From NCBI RefSeq assembly GCF_014648675.1, contig NZ_BMRO01000008.1:296322-358863 (forward strand): a DNA stretch of 62,542 nt, written 5' to 3'. The translations under genes and the position numbers were made by a program. This DNA is from Actinomadura livida. Its GTDB lineage: Bacteria > Actinomycetota > Actinomycetes > Streptosporangiales > Streptosporangiaceae. The notes beneath the pieces are model-generated. The model searched no databases. It was not told the DNA's origin and saw only the letters and a program-made list of their open reading frames with translations. This document shows, one piece after another, positions 40,794 to 48,497 of this stretch (positions within the stretch are counted from its first letter, which is position 1; each line of letters starts with the position of its first letter).

Positions 40794-41919
40794 CGCGGAC
40801 GCCCCCGTCCTGGGGCGGCGGGCCCTGAACCGGGCGCTGCTGGCGCGGCAGATGCTCCTGGAACGGCACGCGATGCCGGCGCTCGACGCGATCGAGCGGC
40901 TCGTCGGCATGCAGTCCCAGGCGCCGAACCCGCCGTACATCGGGCTGTGGAGCCGCCTGGACGGCTTCTCCTTCGCCGAGGTCGGCGAGCTGATGACCGG
41001 CCGCCGGGCGGCCCGCATCGTGCTCATGCGCGGGACGCTGCACCTGGTCAGCGCCCGCGACGCCCGCGCGCTGCGCCCGCTCACCCAGGCCATCCAGGAC
41101 GACTACCTGAAGACCAGGGCCGGCGACCTCGCCGGCGTCGACCTCGACGCCGTCTTCGCCGCGGCACGGGCCCACCTCGAAGCCGAGCCGCGCACCGACA
41201 AGGAGGTGCGGGAGCTGCTGGCCGGGCGGTGGCCCGGCGAGGACGTGGCGCTGCTCGGCTGGGCCGTCCGCTGCGGCGTGCCGCTCGTCCAGGTCCCGCC
41301 GCGCGGCATCTGGGGCGCGTCGGGCATGGCCCGGCACACGACGCTCGACGCGTGGCTGGGCGGGTCCGCAGTGCCCGAGGCCACGCTGGACGAGCTGGTC
41401 CTGCGCTACCTCGCGGCGTTCGGCCCGGCGAGCGTGCGGGACGTCCAGCAATGGTCCGGCCTGCGGCGGCTCGGCGAGGTGGTCGAGCGGCTCCGTCCCG
41501 GACTCCTGGTGTTCCGCGACGAGGACGGGCGGACGCTGTACGACGTCCCGGAGGCGCCGCGCCCCGATCCCGGCACGCCGGCCCCCGTCCGGTTCGTGCC
41601 CGACTTCGACAACCTGCTGCTGTCGCACGCCGACCGGGCACGGATCATCAGCGAGGAGCACCGCAGGCGGATCTTCACCGTCAACGGGATCATCCGGGCG
41701 ACGTTCCTCGTGGACGGCTTCGTCCACGGCATGTGGAAGATCGATAAGGAGGGCGGCAAGCGTGGCGGGGCAACGCTGCGCATCACCCCGTTCGCTCCCA
41801 TCCCAGACCCTGACCGGGCCGCCCTTGAGGACGAGGGAACGCGCCTGCTCGCCGCCGTTCATCCCGACGCGACATCCCACAAGATCGAGGTCCTCGCCCC
41901 TCAGGAGGCGTCCAAGTAG
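40783..41919 (+). CDS. AlkZ-like winged-helix DNA glycosylase (HTH_42)
   Basis: 378 residues of the HTH_42/winged-helix family. The N-terminal LNRALLARQMLLERH and VGMQSQAPNPPYIGLWSRL contain the Q-x-Q motif seen in AlkZ-family glycosylases, which unhook DNA interstrand crosslinks and remove alkylated bases (family knowledge). Activity here is inference. Streptomyces AlkZ protects azinomycin producers; no such cluster is visible. It is co-transcribed with a TetR. Its end overlaps the converging regulator by 19 bp. Confidence 0.75.
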   Translation: MTTDADAPVLGRRALNRALLARQMLLERHAMPALDAIERLVGMQSQAPNPPYIGLWSRLDGFSFAEVGELMTGRRAARIVLMRGTLHLVSARDARALRPLTQAIQDDYLKTRAGDLAGVDLDAVFAAARAHLEAEPRTDKEVRELLAGRWPGEDVALLGWAVRCGVPLVQVPPRGIWGASGMARHTTLDAWLGGSAVPEATLDELVLRYLAAFGPASVRDVQQWSGLRRLGEVVERLRPGLLVFRDEDGRTLYDVPEAPRPDPGTPAPVRFVPDFDNLLLSHADRARIISEEHRRRIFTVNGIIRATFLVDGFVHGMWKIDKEGGKRGGATLRITPFAPIPDPDRAALEDEGTRLLAAVHPDATSHKIEVLAPQEASK

Positions 41920-42236
41920 CCCACGCCGGCCGGGGCGGAGGCGAGCAGCTCGGCCGCGTACCGCGTCTCCACGTACTGCGAGAACAGCAGAACGCCCAGC
42001 TCTGGACGCTCCCGGCGCAGCTCGATCGCCGCGTGCAGGCCCTCGTCGGTGTGCGTCGGCGGCATCCGGATGTCGATCACCGCGACGTCCGGCCGGTGCT
42101 CGGCCACGGCCGCGCGGAGCGCCGCCGCGTCGCCGACCCCCGCGACGACCTCGTGCCCGCGCAGGCCCAGCAGGTGCGCCAGCCCCTCCCGCAGGATCAC
42201 CGCGTCCTCGGCGATCACCACCCGCAGCGGGGTCAT
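41901..42236 (-). pseudogene. Response regulator lacking its DNA-binding domain
   Basis: 111 residues: a receiver with Glu-Asp near residue 10, phospho-Asp in VAVIDIRMPPTHTDEG (about 54) and the block LLFSQYVETRYAAELLASAPAGVGYLDAS. NarL-type regulators continue from GVGYLLK for about 100 more residues with an HTH; here the frame stops right after GVGYL. The missing part has been replaced by the end of the AlkZ-like gene. It is either a decayed gene or a stand-alone receiver. Confidence 0.7.
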
Positions 42237-43498
42237 GGCGTGCGGAGGGGGAGCGTGACGGTCACGGCGGTCGGTCCTCCCGGCGGGCTGTCCAGGTGAA
42301 GCTCGCCGTCCACCGTACGCACCCGCTCGACCAGCCCCGCGAGGCCGCCGCCCGGACGCGCCCACGCGCCGCCGCTCCCGTCGTCGGTGACGGCGAGCCG
42401 CAGTGCGCCCGCGCCCGGCTCGGCGGCCGTGATGGTCACCCGGCCGGCCGCCGCGTGCCTGGCGGCGTTGGCGAGCAGCTCGGACGCGCAGAAGTACGCG
42501 ATCGACTCGATGGCGGCGGACGGGCGTTCCGGCAGGTCCGTGTCCAGCTCCACCGGGACGGGGCTGCGGGCGGCCAGCGTCGCCAGCGCCGCGTCCAGGC
42601 CCTTGTCCAGCACGGGCGGGTGGATGCCCCGCACCAGCTCGCGCAGCTCGGAGATCGCCGCGCGGGCGCCGGTGTGCGCGTCGTCGACGAGCTTGCGGGC
42701 GCCGTCCGGGGCGTCCGCCGGGAGCGTCTCCTTCAGCGCGGCGAGCGTCATGGTCAGCGAGACGAGCCGCACCTGCGCGCCGTCGTGCAGGTCGCGCTCG
42801 ATCCGGCGGAGCGTCGCGGCCGCGTCCTCCACCGCGTACGACCGGCTCTCCTCCAGGTCGCGGATGCGGGCGTCGCGGGGACGGGGGCCGAGCAGCGCCC
42901 GCAGCGCGGCCAGGTCCAGCCCGGCGGTGAGCCGGACGGCGCGCGGCGCGAGCAGCAGCAGCACCGCGCCCGCCAGCGCGACCAGGAGGCTGCGCTGCCA
43001 GGTGTCGAAGTAGAAGCCGTCGATCGACAGGCCGACTCTCGGCTCGCCGCTGGAGTCGCGCCCGCGTGACTCGTTGAGGCCGAGCGACCGCTGGATCGGG
43101 TACGTCAGCAGCAGGAACCCGTACACCCACGTCACGAGCACCGCGACGAGGCCGAGGAGCGCCAGCGGCAGCGCGGTCAGCAGGTGCAGGAACGCCCGGT
43201 AGCCGGTGCCGTCGTGCGCGTCGCGCACCCAGGCGCGCAGCCCCGCCCGCGAGCGGGGCCGCTCCGGCGCGGGCACGTGCTCCTCCAGGAGGACGGCCGC
43301 GAGGCGCCGGTGCAGCGCGCCGAACCTCCGGGCACCGCGCAGCACCGCCGCCGTCGCCGGTCCGCCGAGCCTGGTCACCGACAGGACACCGCCGAGCACG
43401 GCCGACAGCAGCGCGTAGGCGAAACCGATGAGGGCGAGTGGTGCCTTCACCAGGAGATAGAGGGTGTCGGCCCCAGCTCTGCGCAGCACGGGTCTCAT
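42233..43498 (-). CDS. Sensor histidine kinase (two-component operon)
   Basis: 421 residues. The N-terminus has membrane helices near 15-45 and 105-140 in a putative-sensor domain. The phospho-acceptor His lies in RIERDLHDGAQVRLVSLTMTLA (about 237). The HATPase part contains SELLANAARHAAA and TDDGSGG. It overlaps the truncated regulator (ATGA) and the upstream sensor gene (ATGA), giving a three-gene operon. With the regulator truncated, its output partner is unclear. Confidence 0.88.
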   Translation of the reverse strand: MRPVLRRAGADTLYLLVKAPLALIGFAYALLSAVLGGVLSVTRLGGPATAAVLRGARRFGALHRRLAAVLLEEHVPAPERPRSRAGLRAWVRDAHDGTGYRAFLHLLTALPLALLGLVAVLVTWVYGFLLLTYPIQRSLGLNESRGRDSSGEPRVGLSIDGFYFDTWQRSLLVALAGAVLLLLAPRAVRLTAGLDLAALRALLGPRPRDARIRDLEESRSYAVEDAAATLRRIERDLHDGAQVRLVSLTMTLAALKETLPADAPDGARKLVDDAHTGARAAISELRELVRGIHPPVLDKGLDAALATLAARSPVPVELDTDLPERPSAAIESIAYFCASELLANAARHAAAGRVTITAAEPGAGALRLAVTDDGSGGAWARPGGGLAGLVERVRTVDGELHLDSPPGGPTAVTVTLPLRTP

Positions 43499-43968
43499 CT
43501 ACCCATCGTCCCGCCCAGAACGCCGACAGGCAGTCGGGTATGGAGCGCTGTGAGCGCCTTCAGGATGACCGGCATCAGCGCGAGCATCACGAGCCCGCCC
43601 AAGGCGTGGACGGCCCAGGCACCGGCGAGAGTGGGACCGCCCCAGGCGTCGTCGAGTGTGCCGCCCATCCCGATGAGCCACCGTCCCGGGTAGAGCAGGT
43701 TGAGGACGACGATGCTCCACGCATAACCCACCAGCAGCAGCGACACCACGTTGAGCGGCAGGGACAGCAGCGCGTGGACGATCGTGGGGAACCGTCCCGT
43801 GCGCTTTGGCTCGACGCCCAGGAGCCGTTGGGCGAGCGAAGCCTGCATCGGTGCGCCGGTCAGCGAGGCGAGGGCCGCGGGGAGGGCGGTGAGCGTGTAC
43901 GCGGAGCGCAGCCAGAGCGTCCGCCCGAGATGGGCCCGGAGCCCGGCGCGGGAAGCGGTGATCGTCAT
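43495..43968 (-). CDS. Putative sensor-domain membrane protein
   Basis: 157 residues with about four membrane helices (ALLSLPLNVVSLLLVGYAWSIVVLNLLYPG; AWAVHALGGLVMLALMPVILKAL), matching the stand-alone 'putative sensor' domain found N-terminal in the adjacent kinase. It is the first gene of the operon. A 10-bp inverted repeat closes directly on its start codon; the right arm's SD-like AGAGGGG would be near or in that hairpin. Confidence 0.75.
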   Translation of the reverse strand: MTITASRAGLRAHLGRTLWLRSAYTLTALPAALASLTGAPMQASLAQRLLGVEPKRTGRFPTIVHALLSLPLNVVSLLLVGYAWSIVVLNLLYPGRWLIGMGGTLDDAWGGPTLAGAWAVHALGGLVMLALMPVILKALTALHTRLPVGVLGGTMGR

Positions 43969-44007
43969 GGAAACACCCCTCTGGTCAGGGACGAGCAGGT
44001 GTTTCCA
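43968..44007 (-). promoter_or_regulatory. 10-bp inverted repeat at the start of the sensor operon
   Basis: TGGAAACACC (43968-43977) and GGTGTTTCCA (43998-44007) flank 20 nt that contain the SD. It may be a regulator site or an RNA hairpin controlling translation. Confidence 0.55.
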
Positions 44008-44088
44008 GGCTCCTTCGCGGGGGCCGTCCGGGTCGATCGTGCGGGCAGGCCGGTCGGGGGTTCGGTTAACCGAACCCCGCCGCGCGGA

Positions 44089-44577
44089 TCAGCTGGAATC
44101 CGGGGCGCAGGGGGCCGTGTGGTCGGGGTCCAGCGCTTCGAGCAGGGCGTGGAGGGTCTCGCGGAACTCCAGCATCTGCTCGCGGGTCAGCGGGTCGAAC
44201 AGCCGGCGCCTGACCTCGGCGACGTGGCCGGGGGCGGCCTCGACCAGCACGGCGTAGCCCTCGTCGGTCAGCTCGGCGATCGTGGCGCGGCGGTCGGTGG
44301 CGTGCTTGGTCCGGCGGACCCAGCCGGCCTCCTCCAGCCGGTTGACGGCGTGGGACAGGCGGCTCGGCGACGAGTGGACGACCTCCGCCAGCTCGCTCAT
44401 GGTCAGCGCGCGGCCGGGGGACTCCGACAGCATCGCCAGGATCATGTAGTAGGCGTGCGGCATCCCCGAGTCGCGCTGGAGCTGCCGGTCGAGGGCCTCG
44501 TTGAGCAGGCGCGACGTCCACAGGAAGGCGCGCCAGGTCTCCTGCTCGTCGGCGTCGAGCCACCGTGGTTCCGTCAT
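44089..44577 (-). CDS. MarR family regulator beside DODA-type dioxygenase
   Basis: 162 residues. The winged helix reads LTMSELAEVVHSSPSRLSHAVNRLEEAGWVRRTKHATDRRATIAELTDEG; key parts are SPSRLSHAVNRLEEAGW and TDRRATIAEL. It diverges from the dioxygenase at 44668 with a TTCAAG-A-CTTGAA repeat between. TAGGCT (44585-44590) lies 7 nt upstream of the ATG at 44577. It is a likely repressor of the dioxygenase and itself. Confidence 0.87.
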   Translation of the reverse strand: MTEPRWLDADEQETWRAFLWTSRLLNEALDRQLQRDSGMPHAYYMILAMLSESPGRALTMSELAEVVHSSPSRLSHAVNRLEEAGWVRRTKHATDRRATIAELTDEGYAVLVEAAPGHVAEVRRRLFDPLTREQMLEFRETLHALLEALDPDHTAPCAPDSS

Positions 44578-44606
44578 GCCTTCCAGCCTACCCGGAAGAT
44601 TGAACC

Positions 44607-44619
44607 TTCAAGACTTGAA
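44607..44619. promoter_or_regulatory. 13-bp palindrome, candidate MarR operator
   Basis: TTCAAG (44607-44612), A, CTTGAA (44614-44619) lies in an AT-rich pocket between the divergent MarR and dioxygenase genes. Confidence 0.55.
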
Positions 44620-44667
44620 AGTTAAACTAAATCGGGTTACCTTGAGGCAACGACTAAGGGGGATGAC

Positions 44668-45429
44668 ATGACTCGGATGCCCGTTTTGTACCTCAGCCAC
44701 GGCGCACCGCCGCTAGCAGACGACCCCGTGTGGACGGACGAGCTGGCCCGCTGGTCGGCCGGGATGCCGAAGCCGAAGGCGATCTTGATGGTGTCCGCCC
44801 ATTGGGAGGAGGCGCCGCTGAGCATCGGCGCCACCCGCCAGGTGCCGCTCGTCTACGACTTCTGGGGCTTCCCCGAGCACTACTACACCGTGCGTTACGA
44901 CGCCCCCGGCGCGCCCGAACTGGCCGATGACGTGCGCAAGCTCATCCCGGGCGTCCACCAGGACGAGAAGCGGGGGCTCGACCACGGCGCGTACGTGCCG
45001 CTCGTCGAGATGTACCCGGACGCCGACGTTCCCGTGCTGCAGATGTCCATGCCGACGCTGGAACCCGCGCGGCTCTTCGACATCGGGCGGAGCCTCGCGC
45101 CGCTGCGCGACAAGGGCGTCCTCATCGTCGGGAGCGGGTTCACCACGCACAACCTGCGGGAGATGCGCCCCGGACCGGACGCGGAGCCGCCGGCCTGGTC
45201 GGAGGAGTTCGACGACTGGGCGCAGCGGGCCGTGGAGGGCGGCGACATCGACGCCCTGCTCGACTTCCGGGCCAAGGCACCGGCGGCCCGTGTCGCCCAC
45301 CCGAGGACGGAGCACTTCGCGCCGCTGTTCATGGCGCTCGGCGCGGACGCCGACAACCCCTCGGCACGGCGGTCGGTCATCGACGGCTACTGGTTCGGCC
45401 TGGCGAAGCGGTCCTTCCAGTTCGGCTGA
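44668..45429 (+). CDS. DODA-type extradiol ring-opening dioxygenase (LigB-like)
   Basis: 253 residues of the class III extradiol dioxygenase/LigB family. LYLSHGAPPL, MVSAHWEEAPLSIG and LDHGAYVPLVEMYPDADVPVLQMS carry the His residues that bind iron or zinc. E. coli YgiD is a homologue. The substrate is unknown. AAGGGGGATG before the ATG gives a fair SD. Control by the divergent MarR is likely. Confidence 0.87.
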   Translation: MTRMPVLYLSHGAPPLADDPVWTDELARWSAGMPKPKAILMVSAHWEEAPLSIGATRQVPLVYDFWGFPEHYYTVRYDAPGAPELADDVRKLIPGVHQDEKRGLDHGAYVPLVEMYPDADVPVLQMSMPTLEPARLFDIGRSLAPLRDKGVLIVGSGFTTHNLREMRPGPDAEPPAWSEEFDDWAQRAVEGGDIDALLDFRAKAPAARVAHPRTEHFAPLFMALGADADNPSARRSVIDGYWFGLAKRSFQFG

Positions 45430-45454
45430 GCCGCCCGCGCACCCGCCGGAGGCG

Positions 45455-46324
45455 TCAGTCGGACCGGACGCCGTTCATCGCCGCGGACCCCTCCATCTGG
45501 GAGAACCCCGTGCGCCAGGACGCGAACTGCGGCTTCCAGCCGAGGTCCAGCGCCTTCGCGTTCGACACCGGGCGGCCCGTCGTGGCGGCGTGCTTGCCCG
45601 CGCTGCCCGGCGTGGGGGCGCCGAGGGCCGCGCTGTAGACCGGCAGCCAGTCGGCCGTCGTCGCCGGCTCGTCGTCGACGATGTTGACCGCGCCCGCGGG
45701 CCAGTCGAGCGCCGCCAGCGCGGCCGACGCCGCGTCGTCGGCGTGCACGAACGACGTCCACGAGGGCGTGAGGCGCAGGCTGCCCGCCCGCACCCGCTCG
45801 GCGATCGCGCCGTCCGGCGCGTACCAGGTGCCCGGCCCGTAGAGCGCGCCGTACCGCAGCACGATCCCGCGCGGCATCTCGGCGAGCGCGTCCTCCAGCG
45901 CGGCGACGCCCTCGTACGGCGGCAGCGACGAGTCGAGCGGGTCGGTCTCGACGGCCGGGGCGTCCCCGGGGCGGTACAGCCACGCGATGCTCTGCGCGAC
46001 CATGGTCTGGACGCCGGCGGCCAGCGCGGCCTCGACGAGGTTGCGGGTGCCCTCGATCCGGAGATGCGAGTTGGCCGCGAAGTCCTCGTCGCTGAGATCG
46101 GTGAGCTGGTGGATGACCGCGTCCGGGCGCTCGGCCGCCACGGCCTTGCGCAGCGCTGAGGCGTCGAGGGCGTCCACGACGACCGGCGCGGCGCCGAGGT
46201 CGCGGAGCAGTGCGGCACGACCGGGGCGGCGCGTCGTCCCTGCGACCTCGTGGCCCGCCCGGGTCAGCAGCGGGATCAGCCGGCGACCGACGACTCCGGT
46301 CGCTCCGGCGAGGAGAATCTTCAA
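45455..46324 (-). CDS. NAD-dependent epimerase/dehydratase family protein
   Basis: 289 residues. The Rossmann start is LKILLAGATGVVGRRLIPLL. Later blocks are VIHQLTDLSD, TMVAQSIAWLYRPG and GIVLRYGALYGPGTWY, typical of extended SDRs. The substrate is unknown. The start is a TTG at 46324 with GGAGG 7 nt upstream; no ATG fits. The gene is alone on its strand and converges on the dioxygenase. Confidence 0.85.
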   Translation of the reverse strand: MKILLAGATGVVGRRLIPLLTRAGHEVAGTTRRPGRAALLRDLGAAPVVVDALDASALRKAVAAERPDAVIHQLTDLSDEDFAANSHLRIEGTRNLVEAALAAGVQTMVAQSIAWLYRPGDAPAVETDPLDSSLPPYEGVAALEDALAEMPRGIVLRYGALYGPGTWYAPDGAIAERVRAGSLRLTPSWTSFVHADDAASAALAALDWPAGAVNIVDDEPATTADWLPVYSAALGAPTPGSAGKHAATTGRPVSNAKALDLGWKPQFASWRTGFSQMEGSAAMNGVRSD

Positions 46325-46528
46325 GGGGGTACCTCCACGACTTTCACGCCTTTGTGGTCGTCTCGACGGCAGGATAGGCATTCACTCTTTCAATGGTCAC
46401 GTCCGGCCTTCCGCATGGTGCCCCCGCTTCGGCCGGACGACGTCGGACGAGCCGTAACCTCCCCTGGAGACTCGTCCGCCATGAGCGTACCGCCGGGAAC
46501 CGCCCGAACGCGTTTCGCGACCGGTCCG

Positions 46529-46547
46529 GAAGAGAATTCTTCTCTTC
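46529..46547. promoter_or_regulatory. 8-bp inverted repeat upstream of the macro-domain gene
   Basis: GAAGAGAA (46529-46536) and TTCTCTTC (46540-46547) flank TTC, 34 nt before the macro-domain start. Confidence 0.5.
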
Positions 46548-46581
46548 TGACGGGGTTCGGCCACAGCGGAGGAACGGCGGC

Positions 46582-47094
46582 ATGAAGATCACTCTCATCC
46601 GGGGCGACATCACCGAGCAGCAGGTGGACGCGGTGGTGAACGCGGCGAACTCGTCCCTCCTCGGCGGTGGCGGGGTGGACGGCGCGATTCATCGCAAAGG
46701 CGGTCCGGAGATCTTGGATGAATGCCGCAAACTGCGTGCATCGCACTATGGCGGCGGCCTGCCGACCGGCCAGGCGGTCGCGACGACCGGCGGCCTGCTG
46801 CCCGCCGAATGGGTCATCCACACCGTCGGGCCCGTCTACTCCGCGGCCGAGGACCGCAGCGCCCAGCTCGCGTCCTGCTACCGCGAATCGCTGCGCGTCG
46901 CCGACGACCTCGGCGTCGAGTCGATCGCTTTTCCGGCCGTGTCGGCGGGCGTTTACGGCTGGCCCATGCAGGACGCCGCGCGCATCGCCGTCGGAACCGT
47001 CCGCGCCACGCCCACCAAGGTGACCGACGCCCGCTTCGTCCTGTTCAGCACGGACGCCTACGCCGCCTTTGAGCACGCCCTCGGCACGCCGTAG
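46582..47094 (+). CDS. Macro-domain protein (O-acetyl-ADP-ribose deacetylase-like)
   Basis: 170 residues, a single MacroD-type domain. MKITLIRGDITEQQVDAVVNAANSSLLGGGGVDGAIHRKGG starts it; the key parts are DAVVNAANS and GGGVDGAIH. FPAVSAGVYGWP follows. Such enzymes hydrolyse O-acetyl-ADP-ribose or ADP-ribose esters on proteins. GGAGGAAC upstream supports ATG 46582. It stands alone, with a palindrome in its leader. Confidence 0.9.
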   Translation: MKITLIRGDITEQQVDAVVNAANSSLLGGGGVDGAIHRKGGPEILDECRKLRASHYGGGLPTGQAVATTGGLLPAEWVIHTVGPVYSAAEDRSAQLASCYRESLRVADDLGVESIAFPAVSAGVYGWPMQDAARIAVGTVRATPTKVTDARFVLFSTDAYAAFEHALGTP

Positions 47095-47107
47095 CCGCGG
47101 CGGGCCC

Positions 47108-47572
47108 TCAGTCGTCCTCTTTCGGCGGCGGGACGACGAGCGTCGGGCGCCGGGCGTGATGAAGAACACGCGTGGAGACGCTGCCGAGGATCACCGACCG
47201 GGCGCCCGCGAGCCCGCGCGACCCGGTGACGATGAGCGAGGCGTTCAGTTCGTCAGCGACGTCCACGATCGCGGCCCACACCGGCCCGGCACCGCGCTCG
47301 GCCCGCGCCGTCACCTCGGCCGGTCCGTTGTCGCGTGCGAGGCCGGCGCCGTGCTCCGCGAGGCGCTCGGCCTCCTTCTGCTCCTCGTAGTGGCCGCCCT
47401 CCTGCCAGGCGGCGACCGACGTCACGGTCGCGAGCGACGCCCAGTTGACCTGCGCCAGCAGCGGTTCCCACACCGTCATGACCACGGTGGGCTCCGGCTT
47501 CAGATGCCGCGCCGCGTACATGACCGCCGCCTGCGCGTCGTCGGACCCGTCGTACGCAATCAGAATCGTCAT
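47108..47572 (-). CDS. Universal stress protein (UspA family)
   Basis: 154 residues. MTILIAYDGSDDAQAAVMYAAR starts the fold, and GSRGLAGARSVILGSVSTRVLHHA has the G-2x-G-9x-G-S ATP-binding motif. Usp proteins help survival under stress. The start is uncertain: ATG 47572 has GGAG 11 nt upstream, and a GTG at 47581 is also in frame. It converges on the macro-domain gene. Confidence 0.88.
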   Translation of the reverse strand: MTILIAYDGSDDAQAAVMYAARHLKPEPTVVMTVWEPLLAQVNWASLATVTSVAAWQEGGHYEEQKEAERLAEHGAGLARDNGPAEVTARAERGAGPVWAAIVDVADELNASLIVTGSRGLAGARSVILGSVSTRVLHHARRPTLVVPPPKEDD

Positions 47573-47643
47573 ACCGGACACATCTCCAACCCGGCTCGCG
47601 CTGAACGTTCAGGCCGGGTGGCCGACCTCACCTTCCGCCCGGC

Positions 47644-48429
47644 TCAGGCCGCGGGCGGGCGGCCGGGGCCGGACGGGCCCGCGAAGGACTGGGCGATGTC
47701 GAGCCAGCGGTCGGCGTCCGCGCCGATGGCGGTGAGGGCCAGGTCGGCGCGGTGGCGGCGCTGGGTGGTCAGGTGGCAGAAGTCGAGCGCGGGGCCGGTG
47801 ACCGACTGCGCGGCGTCCGGCGGTCCCCACGTCCACTCCTCGCCCGCAGGGCCCTTGAGGACGATGCGGAACTCCCCGGCGGGCGGCTCCAGGCCGCGGT
47901 TGCGGAAGGCGAAGTCGCGGGCCCGGGCGCCGATGTGGGCGACGTGCCGGAGCCGGTGGGTGGGCTTGCGCCGCTCGCCCAGGGCGTCGGCGACGTCCTC
48001 CCCGTGCGCCCAGGTCTCCATGAGCCGCGCGGTCGCCATCGACGCCGCGCTCATCGGCGGGGCGAACCAGGGGATGCGCGTCCCGGCCGGGACGGCGGCC
48101 AGGGCGTCGACCATGCGGCGCCGTCCTTCGCGCCACCGGGCGAGGAGACGTGCGGGCTCCTCGGCCGCGCCCTCCTCGGCTCCGCCGTCGACGTAGTCGC
48201 CGGGCTCGGCCAGCGCCCGTTCGACGATCCCGGCGAACGCGGCGGCGTCGGTGGCCGCGGTGATGGCGAGGTCGTCCGTCCAGGCGAGGTGGGCGATCTG
48301 GTGGGCGATCGTCCAGCCTTCGGCGGGGGTCGGGTCCGCCCAGCGCGCGGCGGGCAGCGGCGCGACCAGGGCATCGACGGAGTCGCCTTCGGCGGCGAGG
48401 TCGGCGAGCAGGGAGTTCAGATCCGGCAT
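47644..48429 (-). CDS. TIGR03084-type metal-binding protein (DinB/mycothiol superfamily)
   Basis: 261 residues. The N-terminal MDLA-like helix region contains GWTIAHQIAHLAWTDDLA (His residues near 43-48), and METWAHGEDVADALG carries the third ligand. It matches TIGR03084, a relative of mycothiol maleylpyruvate isomerase. A mycothiol-dependent role is likely but the substrate is unknown; mshA lies 4 kb away. The protein may share an operon with the upstream acyl-CoA synthetase. Confidence 0.85.
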   Translation of the reverse strand: MPDLNSLLADLAAEGDSVDALVAPLPAARWADPTPAEGWTIAHQIAHLAWTDDLAITAATDAAAFAGIVERALAEPGDYVDGGAEEGAAEEPARLLARWREGRRRMVDALAAVPAGTRIPWFAPPMSAASMATARLMETWAHGEDVADALGERRKPTHRLRHVAHIGARARDFAFRNRGLEPPAGEFRIVLKGPAGEEWTWGPPDAAQSVTGPALDFCHLTTQRRHRADLALTAIGADADRWLDIAQSFAGPSGPGRPPAA

Positions 48430-48497
48430 GCCGCCAGGATCTCGCGGCGGGACGCCGCCCGTACAGGTCCGCGCCCGACAAACCGAACCGGGTTCGT

